64,000 bases of DNA from the NCBI GenBank assembly GCA_003666485.1, contig CP032931.1, positions 806,001 to 870,000 on the forward strand, read 5' to 3'. The stretch is from Levilactobacillus brevis. Lineage in GTDB: Bacteria > Bacillota > Bacilli > Lactobacillales > Lactobacillaceae. Position 1 is the stretch's first letter, and the number at the start of each line of letters is the position of its first letter. The notes beneath the pieces were generated by a model. The model was given only the letters and a program-made list of their open reading frames with translations, had not been told where the DNA came from and did not search any database. Shown in pieces: positions 7,084 through 17,098 of this stretch. A program made the position numbers and the translations under genes.

Positions 7084-8526
7084 ATGAAAGAACACACACA
7101 ATCAGAAAAGAAACCGATGAACTTCGGCGAAGCAATGATTATTTTACTGGCCATGTTGGTCATTATGGGCTTAGGCGTTATCAAATTTGGCCTGTCACCA
7201 ACTACGCCCGTGCTGCTGGTCATCGCGTTGGTCATTCTGTGGGCGAAGGTCCGCGGCGCTGACTGGGACACTATTCACAGTGGCATCATCGACGGCATCA
7301 AGACCGGGATCATTCCCATCTTCATCTTCCTGTTGATTGGGGCACTGATCAGTGTCTGGATCGCCGCTGGGATTATTCCATCCATGATGGTCTTCGGGTT
7401 TCATTTGATTTCAGCCCAATGGTTCGTACCGTCCGTCTTCCTGGTCTGTGCCATCGTCGGGACGTCTATCGGGAGCGCCTTTACCATCATCTCCACGATT
7501 GGGATCGCCCTGTTCGGGATGGGGACCACGATGGGCTTCAACCCCGCATTAGTTGCTGGGGCCATCATCTCTGGGGCCATCTTCGGTGACAAGACCTCAC
7601 CACTGTCTGACTCGACCAACCTGGCGTCAGCCATCGCAGAATCCGAATTATTTGCGCACATTAAAAACTTAATGTGGTCGACGATTCCAGCCTTCTTGGT
7701 TTCCTTAGTACTTTACTTCTTCATGGGCACCGGTGCTTCTGATACCAATGCTATGGGCAAGATCAACAGTACCGTTGCCACGTTAAACGCCAACTTCTCC
7801 ATTACCTGGTGGGCAGCTTTACCTATCATCGTGATGTTCGTCTGTGCTTGGCGCAAGGTTCCCGCCATTGAAACGTTGCTGTTGAACGTGGGCTTGGGAA
7901 TCGTGATGTTGTTCATCGAAAAGCCTAGCACCTCAATTAGTAGTGTGGCCACGATGATTGAATCCGGCTTCGTCTCCAAGACTGGTAACGCCAGTGTTGA
8001 TGCCTTACTGACACGTGGTGGGATTAGCGCCATGATGTCCACGGTGTCTCTGATTATCTTGACCCTGACTTTAGGGGGCCTGCTGATGAAGTTCGACATT
8101 ATCCAAACGGCAATGGTCCCATTGGCAAAGCGGTTGAAGAGCTCAGGTTCATTGGTCACCGCAGCCATCCTGTCCGGAATCGGCGTCAACATCTTCGTTG
8201 GGGAACAGTACCTCTCCGTCATCTTACCTGGGAAGGCCTTCAAGGAAACCTTTAATAAGCGTGGCCTGGATAACTTGGCCTTGAGCCGGGTCTTAGAAGA
8301 TGGTGGAACTGTCATCAATTACTTGGTACCATGGGGTGTCGCAGCCGTCTTCGCTGCCAACACGCTGGGCGTTTCGACGCTGGCTTACCTGCCATTCTGT
8401 TTCTTCAGCTTGTTCTCACCAGTCTTCTCCATCCTGAGTGGGTTCACGGGCGTTGGCTTGAAGCGCCTGCCATCCTCTGACGACAGTAGTGCCACTGCAG
8501 CCAGCATGGCTGCTGATGGGCGTTAG
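7084..8526 (+). CDS. nhaC: NhaC-family transporter (Na+/H+ antiporter superfamily), T-box controlled
   Basis: 480 residues with roughly 11-12 membrane helices and the NhaC-type sequence GAIISGAIFGDKTSPLSDSTNLAS near residues 155-180. Family members exchange Na+ and H+ or carry amino acids with Na+. Because the gene is the only one downstream of a T-box with a tyrosine specifier, I infer that it imports tyrosine or a tyrosine-containing compound rather than serving pH homeostasis. Start ATG 7084 follows GGGAGCG. Two hairpins after the stop, at 8559-8602 and 8621-8668, end the unit. Confidence 0.9.
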   Translation: MKEHTQSEKKPMNFGEAMIILLAMLVIMGLGVIKFGLSPTTPVLLVIALVILWAKVRGADWDTIHSGIIDGIKTGIIPIFIFLLIGALISVWIAAGIIPSMMVFGFHLISAQWFVPSVFLVCAIVGTSIGSAFTIISTIGIALFGMGTTMGFNPALVAGAIISGAIFGDKTSPLSDSTNLASAIAESELFAHIKNLMWSTIPAFLVSLVLYFFMGTGASDTNAMGKINSTVATLNANFSITWWAALPIIVMFVCAWRKVPAIETLLLNVGLGIVMLFIEKPSTSISSVATMIESGFVSKTGNASVDALLTRGGISAMMSTVSLIILTLTLGGLLMKFDIIQTAMVPLAKRLKSSGSLVTAAILSGIGVNIFVGEQYLSVILPGKAFKETFNKRGLDNLALSRVLEDGGTVINYLVPWGVAAVFAANTLGVSTLAYLPFCFFSLFSPVFSILSGFTGVGLKRLPSSDDSSATAASMAADGR

Positions 8527-8620
8527 GCAGTAGTACTGGTCAAACGATTGTAATAGAAAGCATCCCCGTGGGTGGCCGACGGTTTGTGTTGGCCGGGGAT
8601 GACTAAACAAAATAATGAGT

Positions 8621-8668
8621 AAAAACACGTGAACACTTGCCAGTTGATGGCGGTGTTCACGCGTTTTT
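8621..8668 (+). terminator. Intrinsic terminator after nhaC
   Basis: The stem AAACACGTGAACAC / GTGTTCACGCGTTT ends in a T-run. Confidence 0.8.
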
Positions 8669-8765
8669 GATTGGCGCTGTTCTTACGGGCGTCCCGGCTG
8701 GTTGAGAGTCGCTTGAATACCGACGAAGAAGCTGACCATCAGTCGGCCTCACTGCCTCCAAGTGT

Positions 8766-9431
8766 TCAATTCTCAACCGGTACTGTCACCGGCAACGTAT
8801 ACAAATAAGTGGCCACCAAACCGTTAACCGTGATTTCCCGTTGGTCTGGCAGTTGTAGGTACAGCAAGTGGAGTTCGTCGTCTCGGGCGACCACCGTTAC
8901 CGGAACGTTCAGTGGGAGACGCAGGTGCGCCACGTAAGCCACCAGGTTTGCCGTTTCTAAATAGCCACACAGCGTGACCGTCGCGTTGACCGGGACATCG
9001 CTGAGGCGGGTGACGCGGCTGTCGTCTAGCATTTGGTCCGGTTGCAATGCGCCGCCAAATGGACTTCGTTGGGGATGGTCAAGGTAATCGGCCATGGCCG
9101 CCACGGTAGCCATGGTCAACGTGTCCGCCATTTGCCAGGCTTGATCTGGAATCTGCACGAGGGGCAAGTGCAGCTGACGGTCTAAAAACACCTCGCACAG
9201 CCGATACGCAAATAGGAGGTGGCGCGCTTGGTCCCGGCCCGCTTCGGTCAGTGTGACCCCAGTGTAGCGACGCCGGTGAACCAGCCCCTGGGCCTGCAAC
9301 TGCCGAGTGGCTTCGGTAACCGTCGCTGGCGTTACGTTGGCAAAGTGGATAATTTGTTTATTGCTGACGCGCGCACGGGCAAAACTACATTCAGCAATGA
9401 TTTTTAAATACGTATTTTGATGGTTTGACAT
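8766..9431 (-). CDS. DtxR/MntR-family regulator lacking canonical metal ligands
   Basis: 221 residues with the DtxR layout: an N-terminal winged helix (SNKQIIHFANVTPATVTEATRQLQ as recognition region), a dimerisation domain with RLCEVFLDRQLHLP and SPFGG, and a C-terminal SH3/FeoA-like domain from about residue 150. It lies next to, and divergent from, two manganese-transporter genes, so it probably regulates them. By eye, the residues that bind Mn/Fe in DtxR and MntR are not conserved: the HR-L-EVFL His is Tyr (FAYRLCEVFL), and the usual E-A-x-x-x-E-H segment reads DQAWQMAD. The ATG at 9431 has GGGGAG upstream. Metal sensing may be altered or lost. Confidence 0.85.
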   Translation of the reverse strand: MSNHQNTYLKIIAECSFARARVSNKQIIHFANVTPATVTEATRQLQAQGLVHRRRYTGVTLTEAGRDQARHLLFAYRLCEVFLDRQLHLPLVQIPDQAWQMADTLTMATVAAMADYLDHPQRSPFGGALQPDQMLDDSRVTRLSDVPVNATVTLCGYLETANLVAYVAHLRLPLNVPVTVVARDDELHLLYLQLPDQREITVNGLVATYLYTLPVTVPVEN

Positions 9432-9746
9432 CTAATCAACTCCCCAGGAAATTAGAAAATATTTCAGTACCCCTAAAATTTTATTTTTACGATTTAAATT
9501 TTACCGGTCTTCGGGCCCACTTGCAAATTTTTCTAAAAATCATCTGTTTATAATCGTTTAATAAGATTTTAGTTAATGAGAATGCCGTTAAACAGGCACT
9601 CTAACGCTAAAAGTTTTGCGAACCAAAATATTTTTCAGCCAAACTTAAAAGCCGTTTCAGTAAATTGAAAGTGATGAGGTTGGGAATGTAACCGCTTAAC
9701 TAGCAGATAAAATTATTAATGAGTTCACATTTTAAAGTTAACTGTC

Positions 9747-9787
9747 CCTAAATTTCTATTTGATTTAAACAAACTTTAGGTTACAAT
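9747..9787 (+). promoter_or_regulatory. Promoter of mntH copy 1 with paired CCTAAA / TTTAGG half-sites
   Basis: TTGATT (9760-9765) and TACAAT (9782-9787) are spaced 16 bp. Inverted half-sites CCTAAATTT (9747-9755) and AAACTTTAGG (9771-9780) bracket the -35 hexamer, as expected for an operator of the neighbouring DtxR-type protein. CCCCTAAAATTTTA near 9470 may be a further half-site before the regulator gene. The rest of the 389-bp gap holds only AT-rich sequence with a small hairpin around 9580-9603. Confidence 0.55.
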
Positions 9788-9820
9788 GGGCCTTGTAGGA
9801 AACAGAAGGGGGTCTTGATT

Positions 9821-11413
9821 TTGAGTGATACACCAAAGAAGCACAAACTCATTGAATATGCCAATGGGCGGTCACTTGAAGAGATTAACGGTACGGTCAA
9901 AGTACCGAAGGGGAAAGGGTTCTGGAAAACGCTGTTCATGTATTCCGGGCCTGGTGCGTTAGTTGCGGTCGGTTACATGGATCCAGGTAACTGGTCAACG
10001 TCCATCACGGGTGGGCAAAATTTCCAATACTTATTGATGTCGATTATCTTGATCTCAAGTTTGATTGCGATGTTACTGCAATACATGGCAGCTAAACTTG
10101 GTATCGTGAGCCAAATGGACTTGGCCCAGGCGATTCGTGCCCGGACCAGTAAGTCACTAGGCATCGTGTTATGGATCCTAACGGAATTTGCCATTATGGC
10201 AACGGATATTGCGGAAGTGATTGGGGCGGCGATTGCCTTGTATCTGCTCTTCCACATCCCGTTGATTATTGCCGTATTCATTACGGTATTAGATGTTTTG
10301 CTCTTATTGTTACTGACCAAGATTGGGTTCCGCAAGATCGAAGCCATCGTGGTTTGCCTGATTCTAGTGATCCTAGTGGTCTTCGCTTATGAAGTCGCCT
10401 TGTCCAATCCTGACTGGGGTGGCGTCTTCGGTGGCTTGATTCCGAGTGCCAAGACGATTGCGTCAACGCCAAAGATTGGTGGTCAAACGCCAATCAGTGG
10501 GGCCTTGGGGATTATCGGGGCAACGGTCATGCCACATAACCTTTACCTGCATTCAGCGATTTCGCAAACGCGGGAGATTGACCACCACGATGAAGAAGAC
10601 GTGGCCCGGACGGTGAAGTTCACCAGCTGGGATTCCAACATCCAATTGACCTTGGCTTTCTTCGTGAACGCCTTGCTGTTGATCATGGGGGTTGCCGTCT
10701 TCAAGAGTGGGTCCGTCAAAGACCCGTCATTCTTTGGTCTATTCCAAGCCCTGTCAGATACCAGCACGATGAGTAACGGTGTGCTGGCCGGCGTGGCACG
10801 GACTGGCGTGCTGTCGACTTTGTTTGCGGTCGCCTTACTTGCTTCTGGTCAAAACTCAACGATTACCGGGACCTTGACCGGGCAAGTCATCATGGAAGGT
10901 TTCGTCCACATGCGGATGCCACTGTGGTTACGGCGGTTGGTCACGCGGCTGATCTCCGTGATTCCTGTGTTGATCTGTGTCATGTTGACCAGTGGCAAGA
11001 GCGCCATTGATGAACACGAAGCGTTGAATGATTTGATGAACAACTCGCAGGTCTTCTTGGCCTTCGCCTTACCGTTCTCGATGCTGCCATTATTGATGAT
11101 GACGGATAGTCAGGTCGAAATGGGCAAACGATTCAAGAACTCGCTGTGGATCAAGGTACTGGGCTGGTTCTCGGTCTTAGCCTTGACCTACCTGAACCTA
11201 ATCAATATGCCGGCCTCGATTCAAGGCTTTTACGGTGATGGCATCACGGCCGCTCAGACCGCGACAGCCAACTGGATCGCCTACATCTTGGACGCAGCTA
11301 TTTTGATTTTGTTAGTATGGACGATCGTAGAACTGCACAAGGGTAGCAAGCGGTTAGCCGCACGACTGGCGGCGGACCATGCGGACAGTGCGGTTACAGA
11401 TGAGGAGGCTTAG
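9821..11413 (+). CDS. mntH: Nramp-family manganese transporter, copy 1
   Basis: About 530 residues with 11-12 membrane helices. Nramp metal-site motifs are present: DPGNW in TM1 ([16 protein letters not shown]) and [10 protein letters not shown] in TM6 ([18 protein letters not shown]). It imports Mn2+ with H+ and is likely central for oxidative-stress tolerance in a catalase-poor bacterium. I chose the TTG at 9821, which has AGAAGGGGG 8 bases upstream and aligns with the start of copy 2. The downstream usp gene begins 4 bases after the stop, so both are one transcript. The pair is repeated at 12073-14079. Confidence 0.95.
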   Translation: MSDTPKKHKLIEYANGRSLEEINGTVKVPKGKGFWKTLFMYSGPGALVAVGYMDPGNWSTSITGGQNFQYLLMSIILISSLIAMLLQYMAAKLGIVSQMDLAQAIRARTSKSLGIVLWILTEFAIMATDIAEVIGAAIALYLLFHIPLIIAVFITVLDVLLLLLLTKIGFRKIEAIVVCLILVILVVFAYEVALSNPDWGGVFGGLIPSAKTIASTPKIGGQTPISGALGIIGATVMPHNLYLHSAISQTREIDHHDEEDVARTVKFTSWDSNIQLTLAFFVNALLLIMGVAVFKSGSVKDPSFFGLFQALSDTSTMSNGVLAGVARTGVLSTLFAVALLASGQNSTITGTLTGQVIMEGFVHMRMPLWLRRLVTRLISVIPVLICVMLTSGKSAIDEHEALNDLMNNSQVFLAFALPFSMLPLLMMTDSQVEMGKRFKNSLWIKVLGWFSVLALTYLNLINMPASIQGFYGDGITAAQTATANWIAYILDAAILILLVWTIVELHKGSKRLAARLAADHADSAVTDEEA

Positions 11414-11416
11414 CTC

Positions 11417-11848
11417 ATGGCAACGACATTTAAAAAGATTTTAGTAGGGGTCGATGATTCGGCCGATGCGCTGTTGGCGTTTGACTACGCGATTCATCAG
11501 GCCAAACGTGACCAGGCGGAGTTGGTGATCGTCTCCGTCTTGGAACATGACGACATGAACGTGTATCAAGCCTTGGACAGCGACTACGTCCACGGGGAAC
11601 GCGACGAGTTGCGCGATCACGTGCGGGGGTATCAGCAACAAGCCCAAGACGCTGGCGTGGCTGACGTCAAAATGGTGATTGCGGAAGGCGAACCAGGGGA
11701 GACCATCGTCCGCGATGTGATTCCCCACGTACAACCGGACCTGTTGGTGATCGGATCGATTGCCAAGAAGGGTGTGAGTCGCTACTTCGGGAGTCAAGCG
11801 GCCTACATGGCCAAGTACGCCCCCATCTCGGTGATGGTCGTTCGGTAA
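11417..11848 (+). CDS. Universal stress protein, copy 1
   Basis: 143-residue UspA-fold protein, ATP-binding type. Visible elements are the N-terminal KKILVGVDDSADALLAFDYA, the conserved Asp of strand 1, and the C-terminal nucleotide loop GSIAKKGVSRYFGS, a variant of G-x2-G-x9-G-S in which the second Gly is Ala. Its ribosome-binding site GAGGAGG overlaps the end of mntH. The link to an Mn transporter suggests a regulatory or stress-sensing partner. It is closely similar to the 13648 gene. Confidence 0.92.
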   Translation: MATTFKKILVGVDDSADALLAFDYAIHQAKRDQAELVIVSVLEHDDMNVYQALDSDYVHGERDELRDHVRGYQQQAQDAGVADVKMVIAEGEPGETIVRDVIPHVQPDLLVIGSIAKKGVSRYFGSQAAYMAKYAPISVMVVR

Positions 11849-11911
11849 GTCGTCGGATTGATTTTTACGAAATGCGTCAGTGTCACGCATAGATAGTAAA
11901 TTTAGCCAAAC

Positions 11912-11952
11912 TAAGTCGTTAGGCCGCTAAACAGCGGTTTGACGACTTTTTT
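11912..11952 (+). terminator. Intrinsic terminator of mntH-usp unit 1
   Basis: AAGTCGT...GCCGCT / AGCGG...ACGACTT hairpin with a TTTTTT tail. Confidence 0.8.
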
Positions 11953-12072
11953 ACTCCCAAAAGTTAACCACCCATCGGCAAAATCTAACAACTTGGGCAT
12001 TAGCTACGCCAACGACGACCAGTTGCCGTACACTAGCCTTGATCAAAGAGAGTACCCGAAAGGAGCGATTGC

Positions 12073-13647
12073 ATGGCTGACGAAAGGAAACATAAGTTGA
12101 TTGAATACGCCAATGGCCGTTCGCTGGAGGAAATTAATGGGACGGTCAAGGTACCCAAGGATATCGGGTTTTGGAGAACACTGTTTGCGTACTCTGGGCC
12201 TGGTGCGTTGATTGCTGTGGGGTATATGGATCCCGGGAACTGGTCGACATCAATTACCGGTGGGCAAAACTTCCAGTACCTATTGATGTCTGTTATCTTG
12301 ATGTCAAGTTTGATTGCGATGCTGTTGCAGTACATGGCAGCTAAACTTGGCATCGTGAGTCAGATGGATTTAGCGCAAGCCATACGTGCCCGGACCAGTA
12401 AGTCACTAGGTGTTGTGTTATGGATTCTGACGGAATTTGCGATTATGGCCACGGATATTGCGGAAGTTATCGGTGCGGCGATTGCCCTGTACCTGTTGTT
12501 CCACATTCCGTTGGTCATTGCCGTATTCATTACGGTCTTTGATGTGTTGTTACTGTTATTGTTGACCAAGGTCGGCTTTCGTAAGATTGAAGCAATCGTT
12601 GTTTGCTTGATCATGGTCATTCTCTTCGTCTTTGTTTATCAAGTAGCACTGTCTAATCCTAATTGGGGTGGCGTCATTAAGGGCTTGGTCCCAACGACTG
12701 AGACCTTCTCCACTGGTCGGACGGTTGCCGGGATGACACCGTTAAGTGGGGCCTTAGGTATTATTGGGGCCACGGTCATGCCGCACAATTTGTACCTGCA
12801 CTCCGCGATTTCTCAGACGCGGGCCATTGACCACACTGACGAAAATGATGTTGCTCGAACGGTTAAGTTTGCCGGGTTGGATTCAAACATTCAACTGACC
12901 TTCGCGTTCTTTGTGAATGCCTTACTGTTGATTATGGGGGTTGCGGTCTTCAAGACCGGTGCCGTCAAAGATCCTTCCTTCTTCGGCTTGTTCCACGCCT
13001 TGTCAACGACGTCCACGATGAGTAATGGTGTGCTCAGCAGTGTTGCCCGGACCGGTATCTTGTCCACGTTATTTGCCGTTGCCTTACTGGCTTCCGGGCA
13101 AAATTCCACAATTACCGGGACGCTTTCCGGTCAAGTCATTATGGAAGGCTTCGTTCACATGCGGATGCCACTGTGGTTACGGCGGTTAGTCACCCGGTTG
13201 ATCTCCGTCATTCCTGTTCTGATCTGTGTCACGTTGACCAGTGGCAAGAGTGCCATTGCGGAACACGAAGCGTTGAATGATTTAATGAACAACTCACAAG
13301 TCTTCTTGGCGTTTGCCTTACCATTCTCAATGCTGCCATTATTGATGATGACGGACAGCAAGCTGGAAATGGGCGAGCGGTTCAAGAACTCCTGGTGGTT
13401 GAAGATCTTAGGCTGGTTCTCCGTGATTGCCTTGACGGCGTTGAACCTGGAAGGGATGCCGAGTCAAGTCCAGGCCTTCTTTGGGAGTAACGTCACTGGC
13501 AGCGAGTTGGTTTTAGCCAACGGCATCGCGTATCTGCTGATTGCAGCCGTCTTGGGATTGTTAACTTGGACCGTTGTTGAATTGCACTTTGGTAACAAGC
13601 GCTTGGCGGCACAAATCGCTGCTAAGAAGAAAGTAGGGGATGAGTGA
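12073..13647 (+). CDS. mntH: Nramp-family manganese transporter, copy 2
   Basis: 524 residues, near-identical in plan and over long stretches in sequence to the 9821 gene. DPGNW is in TM1 and [10 protein letters not shown] in TM6. Differences gather in the periplasmic loop at about 205-225 ([19 protein letters not shown]) and in the last 60 residues, which suggests an older duplication under constraint in the transport core. The ATG has GAAAGGAG upstream. Its stop codon is directly followed by the ATG of the second usp gene. Confidence 0.95.
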   Translation: MADERKHKLIEYANGRSLEEINGTVKVPKDIGFWRTLFAYSGPGALIAVGYMDPGNWSTSITGGQNFQYLLMSVILMSSLIAMLLQYMAAKLGIVSQMDLAQAIRARTSKSLGVVLWILTEFAIMATDIAEVIGAAIALYLLFHIPLVIAVFITVFDVLLLLLLTKVGFRKIEAIVVCLIMVILFVFVYQVALSNPNWGGVIKGLVPTTETFSTGRTVAGMTPLSGALGIIGATVMPHNLYLHSAISQTRAIDHTDENDVARTVKFAGLDSNIQLTFAFFVNALLLIMGVAVFKTGAVKDPSFFGLFHALSTTSTMSNGVLSSVARTGILSTLFAVALLASGQNSTITGTLSGQVIMEGFVHMRMPLWLRRLVTRLISVIPVLICVTLTSGKSAIAEHEALNDLMNNSQVFLAFALPFSMLPLLMMTDSKLEMGERFKNSWWLKILGWFSVIALTALNLEGMPSQVQAFFGSNVTGSELVLANGIAYLLIAAVLGLLTWTVVELHFGNKRLAAQIAAKKKVGDE

Positions 13648-14079
13648 ATGTCAACCGGATTTAAACGCATCTTAGTTGGGGTTGACGATTCAGCGGACGC
13701 CTTGCTGGCCTTCGATTATGCGATTCATCAGGCCAAACGAGATCATGCAGAACTGATCATTGCCTCGGTTTTGGAAAGTGAAAGTATGAATGTTTACCAG
13801 GTGCTGGACACGGATTTTGTCCATGGTGAGTATGAATCGCTGAAGCGGCATATCCGCAAGTACCAGCATCAAGCAGAGGCTGCTGGCGTTGCCGATGTTC
13901 AAATGATTATTTCCGAGGGCGAACCGGGAGAAACCATTGTGAAAAAGGTGATTCCGGAAGTAAAACCGGATATCTTGATCGTCGGGTCGATTGCGAAAAC
14001 GGGCGTCAGTCGTCACTTTGGGAGTCAAGCCGCCTACATGGCCAAGTACGCACCGATTTCGGTGTTGGTCGTGCGCTAA
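13648..14079 (+). CDS. Universal stress protein, copy 2
   Basis: 143 residues, homologous along the full length to the 11417 product, with the same GSIAKTGVSRHFGS nucleotide-loop variant. It is contiguous with mntH copy 2 (TGA then ATG), so it is translationally coupled. A terminator follows, closing the second unit of the tandem duplication. Confidence 0.92.
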   Translation: MSTGFKRILVGVDDSADALLAFDYAIHQAKRDHAELIIASVLESESMNVYQVLDTDFVHGEYESLKRHIRKYQHQAEAAGVADVQMIISEGEPGETIVKKVIPEVKPDILIVGSIAKTGVSRHFGSQAAYMAKYAPISVLVVR

Positions 14080-14098
14080 CGGGTAACTGAATAGGTAT

Positions 14099-14133
14099 GA
14101 GGCGTTTGGGATGCTTTTCCCAGGCGCCTTTTA
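14099..14133 (+). terminator. Intrinsic terminator of mntH-usp unit 2
   Basis: GAGGCG-TTT-GGG / TCCC-A-GGCGCCTTTTA hairpin. Confidence 0.7.
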
Positions 14134-14280
14134 TTTTGGGGGCCGCTGCTGTCCTGAGTCAGTAAGGTAGGGTAACTTTCAAAACCAGTGCATTTGCTAT
14201 GAATACAGCGCGACGAGTCCTCATAATGAAGACCTAAGGACCAGGAGTGGGTCCGGACAGATGAGATTGGGGGAGTCATC

Positions 14281-14655
14281 ATGAGTCGAGAAAATCTGTT
14301 GACGTATGCCGTGATTCTGCATCCCGAGGTCGGCCGGTACTGCGTGACCATTCCGAAGATTGGATTGGCTTGGGGCACGACAACGGAAGCGGCCTTGTCG
14401 ATGGCGACTAAGCTGATTGTGGCCAGACTGCAAAATGGGGATGCCGTCCCAGAGCCGGTCGCTTTTGCTGAGCTCACCGTACCAGCGGGCGATACGAAGA
14501 CCGTGGTACGGGTGGACACGACTGCCTACCCGAAGCATACGAAAGATATGAAAAAAACCAACACAGTTTCCAGCTACCTGAATCGCTGGGGGCAGGCGGC
14601 GGGACTGAACTTTTTCCAATTGCTGACGACGTTAAAGAATCGATTTAGCGACTAA
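14281..14655 (+). CDS. HicB-like antitoxin-fold protein, solitary
   Basis: 124 residues. The first 65 match the HicB/RNase-H-like fold: YAVILHPEVGRYCVTIPKIGLAWGTTTEAALSMATKLI, followed by VPEP. The C-terminal 30 residues (NTVSSYLNRWGQAAGLNFFQLLTTLKNR) resemble the HicB DNA-binding end. No HicA gene (a dsRBD-like protein of about 60 residues) lies on either side. It may be an orphan antitoxin or a regulator of another locus. The ATG has TGGGGGAG upstream, and a terminator hairpin follows. Confidence 0.75.
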   Translation: MSRENLLTYAVILHPEVGRYCVTIPKIGLAWGTTTEAALSMATKLIVARLQNGDAVPEPVAFAELTVPAGDTKTVVRVDTTAYPKHTKDMKKTNTVSSYLNRWGQAAGLNFFQLLTTLKNRFSD

Positions 14656-14684
14656 CAATTTCGCCAATAAGTGAATGAGTGCCA

Positions 14685-14735
14685 AAAAATCACGGGTAAC
14701 TTTCCTAAGATTAGGAAAGCTGCTCGTGATTTTAA
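14685..14735. terminator. Bidirectional terminator between hicB-like gene and guaC
   Basis: AAAATCACG...CTTTCCTAA / TTAGGAAAG...CGTGATTTTAA hairpin in a convergent gap. Confidence 0.75.
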
Positions 14736-14742
14736 GTTGTCA

Positions 14743-15729
14743 TTAGTAGTTATCGCCGTTCATGATGGAACTCTTCACAATCACGTAATCCACGGTCCGA
14801 ATGTCCAGCAGATTTCGGCCACCGGCGTAGGAAATAGAGGATTGCAAGTCTTCTTGCATGGCGTTCAACGTGTTGGCGATATCGCCGCGGTAAGGGACCA
14901 GCATTTGCTTCCCCTCAACGTTGCGGTATGCGCCTTTTTGCTTCTCGGACGCAGAACCCCAGTATTGCTTGAAGGTCCGGCCGTCGATGGTCAACAGGCT
15001 ACCGGGTGACTGTTCGTGGCCCGCTAACATGGAGCCAATCATGACCATGCTGGCGCCGAAGCGAATGGATTTGGCGATGTCGCCGTTGTAGCGAATCCCA
15101 CCGTCTGCAATGATCGGTTTCCGCGCCGCCTTGGCACAGAGCCGAACGGCAGCTAATTGCCAGCCACCGGTCCCAAAACCAGTCTTGAGCTTGGTGATGC
15201 AGGCTTTTCCGGGGCCGATACCGACCTTGGTGGCGTCCGCACCGGCATTTTCGAGTTCTCGCACGGCTTCGGGCGTCCCGACGTTGCCGGCAATCACAAA
15301 ACTGTCGGGTAACTTGGTCTTGATCTGCTTGATCATCCGAATGACCGCGTCACTGTGGCCGTGGGCGATATCGATGGTGATGTATTCCGGTACCAGATCA
15401 GCCGCAGCCAGTTCGTCGATGAAGGCGTGTTCGTCAGGCTTGACGCCCACACTGATCGACGCAAACAGGGACTGGTCATGCATCCGTTCGATGAAGCCCC
15501 GACGTTCTTCGGGATGGAAACGGTGCATGACGTAGAAATAGTCGTTTTGCGCTAACCAAACGGCTAACGGTTCGTTGATGACGGTCTCCATGTTGGCAGG
15601 GACGACCGGGATCTTAAAGCGATGCGGGCCGAATTCGATGCTAGTGTCGGCCTCGCTACGGCTGTCGATGATACATTTATTGGGAACGAGTTGAATATCT
15701 TCGTAATCAAATACTTCTGCGGGATGCAT
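14743..15729 (-). CDS. guaC: GMP reductase
   Basis: 328-residue IMPDH/GMPR-family barrel that converts GMP to IMP and ammonia with NADPH, linking guanine salvage to adenine nucleotides. The catalytic Cys loop is [11 protein letters not shown], the phosphate-binding part is [14 protein letters not shown] and [13 protein letters not shown], and the N-terminus begins [14 protein letters not shown] as in GuaC. There is no CBS domain, which separates it from IMP dehydrogenase. AAGGAGTG precedes the ATG. It follows purA by 25 bp on the same strand, so the pair recycles GMP to IMP and then to AMP. Confidence 0.95.
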   Translation of the reverse strand: MHPAEVFDYEDIQLVPNKCIIDSRSEADTSIEFGPHRFKIPVVPANMETVINEPLAVWLAQNDYFYVMHRFHPEERRGFIERMHDQSLFASISVGVKPDEHAFIDELAAADLVPEYITIDIAHGHSDAVIRMIKQIKTKLPDSFVIAGNVGTPEAVRELENAGADATKVGIGPGKACITKLKTGFGTGGWQLAAVRLCAKAARKPIIADGGIRYNGDIAKSIRFGASMVMIGSMLAGHEQSPGSLLTIDGRTFKQYWGSASEKQKGAYRNVEGKQMLVPYRGDIANTLNAMQEDLQSSISYAGGRNLLDIRTVDYVIVKSSIMNGDNY

Positions 15730-15754
15730 GAGCAGTCACTCCTTGTTCGTGGGG

Positions 15755-17041
15755 TTAGGCGTTCCAGACGTCACGTAAAATGTTCGTCTGTTCGCGGTCA
15801 GGGCCGACGGACAGCGTGGCAATATCCACGCCAACCAGTTCAGCTAAGCGTTTAACATAATTTTGGGCATTGACGGGCAGTTCTTCGACTGAGTGACAGC
15901 CGGTAATGTCTTCCGTCCAGCCAGGTAATTCTTCATAGATCGGTTGGCAAGCGTCCAGGTCGACTAAGCTGGCTGGGTAATGGTAAATGGTTTCGCCATT
16001 CAGCGCGTAAGCCTTGCAGATCTTGACGGTCTTTAAGCCGGTCAGCACGTCTAAGCAGTTCAGGGATAAACTGGTTAAGCCAGAAACCCGTTTAGCATGG
16101 CGCAAGACGACACTGTCGAACCAACCGATTCGCCGGGGGCGCTTGGTCACAGTCCCGTATTCATGACCGGTTTCACGAATCGTGTCACCAATCTCATCGA
16201 AGAGTTCGGTTGGGAAAGGTCCGTCACCCACCCGCGACGTATAGGCCTTGCAAACACCAACGACGTGATCGATCTTGGTTGGGCCAACGCCGGCCCCAAT
16301 CGTCACGCCCCCGGCGACGGGGTTGGATGAAGTCACGAATGGGTAAGTCCCATGGTCGATGTCCAACATGACCCCTTGCGCCCCTTCAAAGAGGACGTTC
16401 TTGCCGGCGTCGATGGCATCGTTGATGACCACGGACGTGTCGGTGACGTGACTCTTGATTTGTTGGCCTAATGCGTAATATTCTTCAAAAATCGTTTCAA
16501 AGTCTAAAGGTTCAACGCCGTAAAGCTTGGTCAAGACGTTGTTCTTTTCAATTAAGTTTTGGCGTAACTTGTCCGCAAAGATATCGTGGTCCAATAAATC
16601 GGCGATGCGAATCCCGATTCGTTCGGCTTTATCCATGTAAGCCGGGCCGATACCCTTGTTGGTGGTGCCAATCTTGTTTTCCTTGGCCTTTTCTTGGGCT
16701 TGGTCTAACAGGATGTGGTAAGGCAAGATGACATGGGCGCGGTCAGAGATCCGTAGGTTGTCCGTTGAGATCCCATTGTTGTGAAGATAAGTGAGTTCTT
16801 CAATTAAGGACTTCGGATTGACCACGACGCCATTACCGATGACGCTCAGCTTGTCGGCGTAGAAGATCCCTGAAGGAATCAGCCGCAGCTTGAACGTTTG
16901 ACCGTTGAAGACGATGGTGTGGCCGGCATTGTCACCGCCTTGGTAGCGGGCAATGACATCAGCCTTCTCACTCAGAAAATCCGTGATCTTTCCTTTACCT
17001 TCATCGCCCCATTGACTACCAACTACTACTGTTGATGACAT
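15755..17041 (-). CDS. purA: Adenylosuccinate synthetase
   Basis: 428 residues. Joins IMP and aspartate using GTP, the first step from IMP to AMP. The signature [15 protein letters not shown] starts at residue 8, with GDNAGHTI, the catalytic Lys/His and the IMP loop [14 protein letters not shown] visible. I set the start at the ATG 17041, with GATGAGGTG upstream; the longer frame to 17080 has no supporting site. It is the first gene of the purA-guaC unit and is divergent from purB. PurBox-like sites lie upstream. Confidence 0.97.
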   Translation of the reverse strand: MSSTVVVGSQWGDEGKGKITDFLSEKADVIARYQGGDNAGHTIVFNGQTFKLRLIPSGIFYADKLSVIGNGVVVNPKSLIEELTYLHNNGISTDNLRISDRAHVILPYHILLDQAQEKAKENKIGTTNKGIGPAYMDKAERIGIRIADLLDHDIFADKLRQNLIEKNNVLTKLYGVEPLDFETIFEEYYALGQQIKSHVTDTSVVINDAIDAGKNVLFEGAQGVMLDIDHGTYPFVTSSNPVAGGVTIGAGVGPTKIDHVVGVCKAYTSRVGDGPFPTELFDEIGDTIRETGHEYGTVTKRPRRIGWFDSVVLRHAKRVSGLTSLSLNCLDVLTGLKTVKICKAYALNGETIYHYPASLVDLDACQPIYEELPGWTEDITGCHSVEELPVNAQNYVKRLAELVGVDIATLSVGPDREQTNILRDVWNA

Positions 17042-17098
17042 TGCAAACACCTCATCGTTATTTTTTACCAGGCCGAACACCCAGCAAAAATAATTGTA

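Noticed and set aside
9432-9740. yybP-ykoY manganese riboswitch before mntH copy 1
   Set aside because: The gap is AT-rich and the conserved riboswitch core is not present; CCTAAA operator sites explain control better.
15110-15535. Long plus-strand frames inside guaC, purA, glpK and other genes
   Set aside because: Antisense shadows of strongly supported genes, without start signals.
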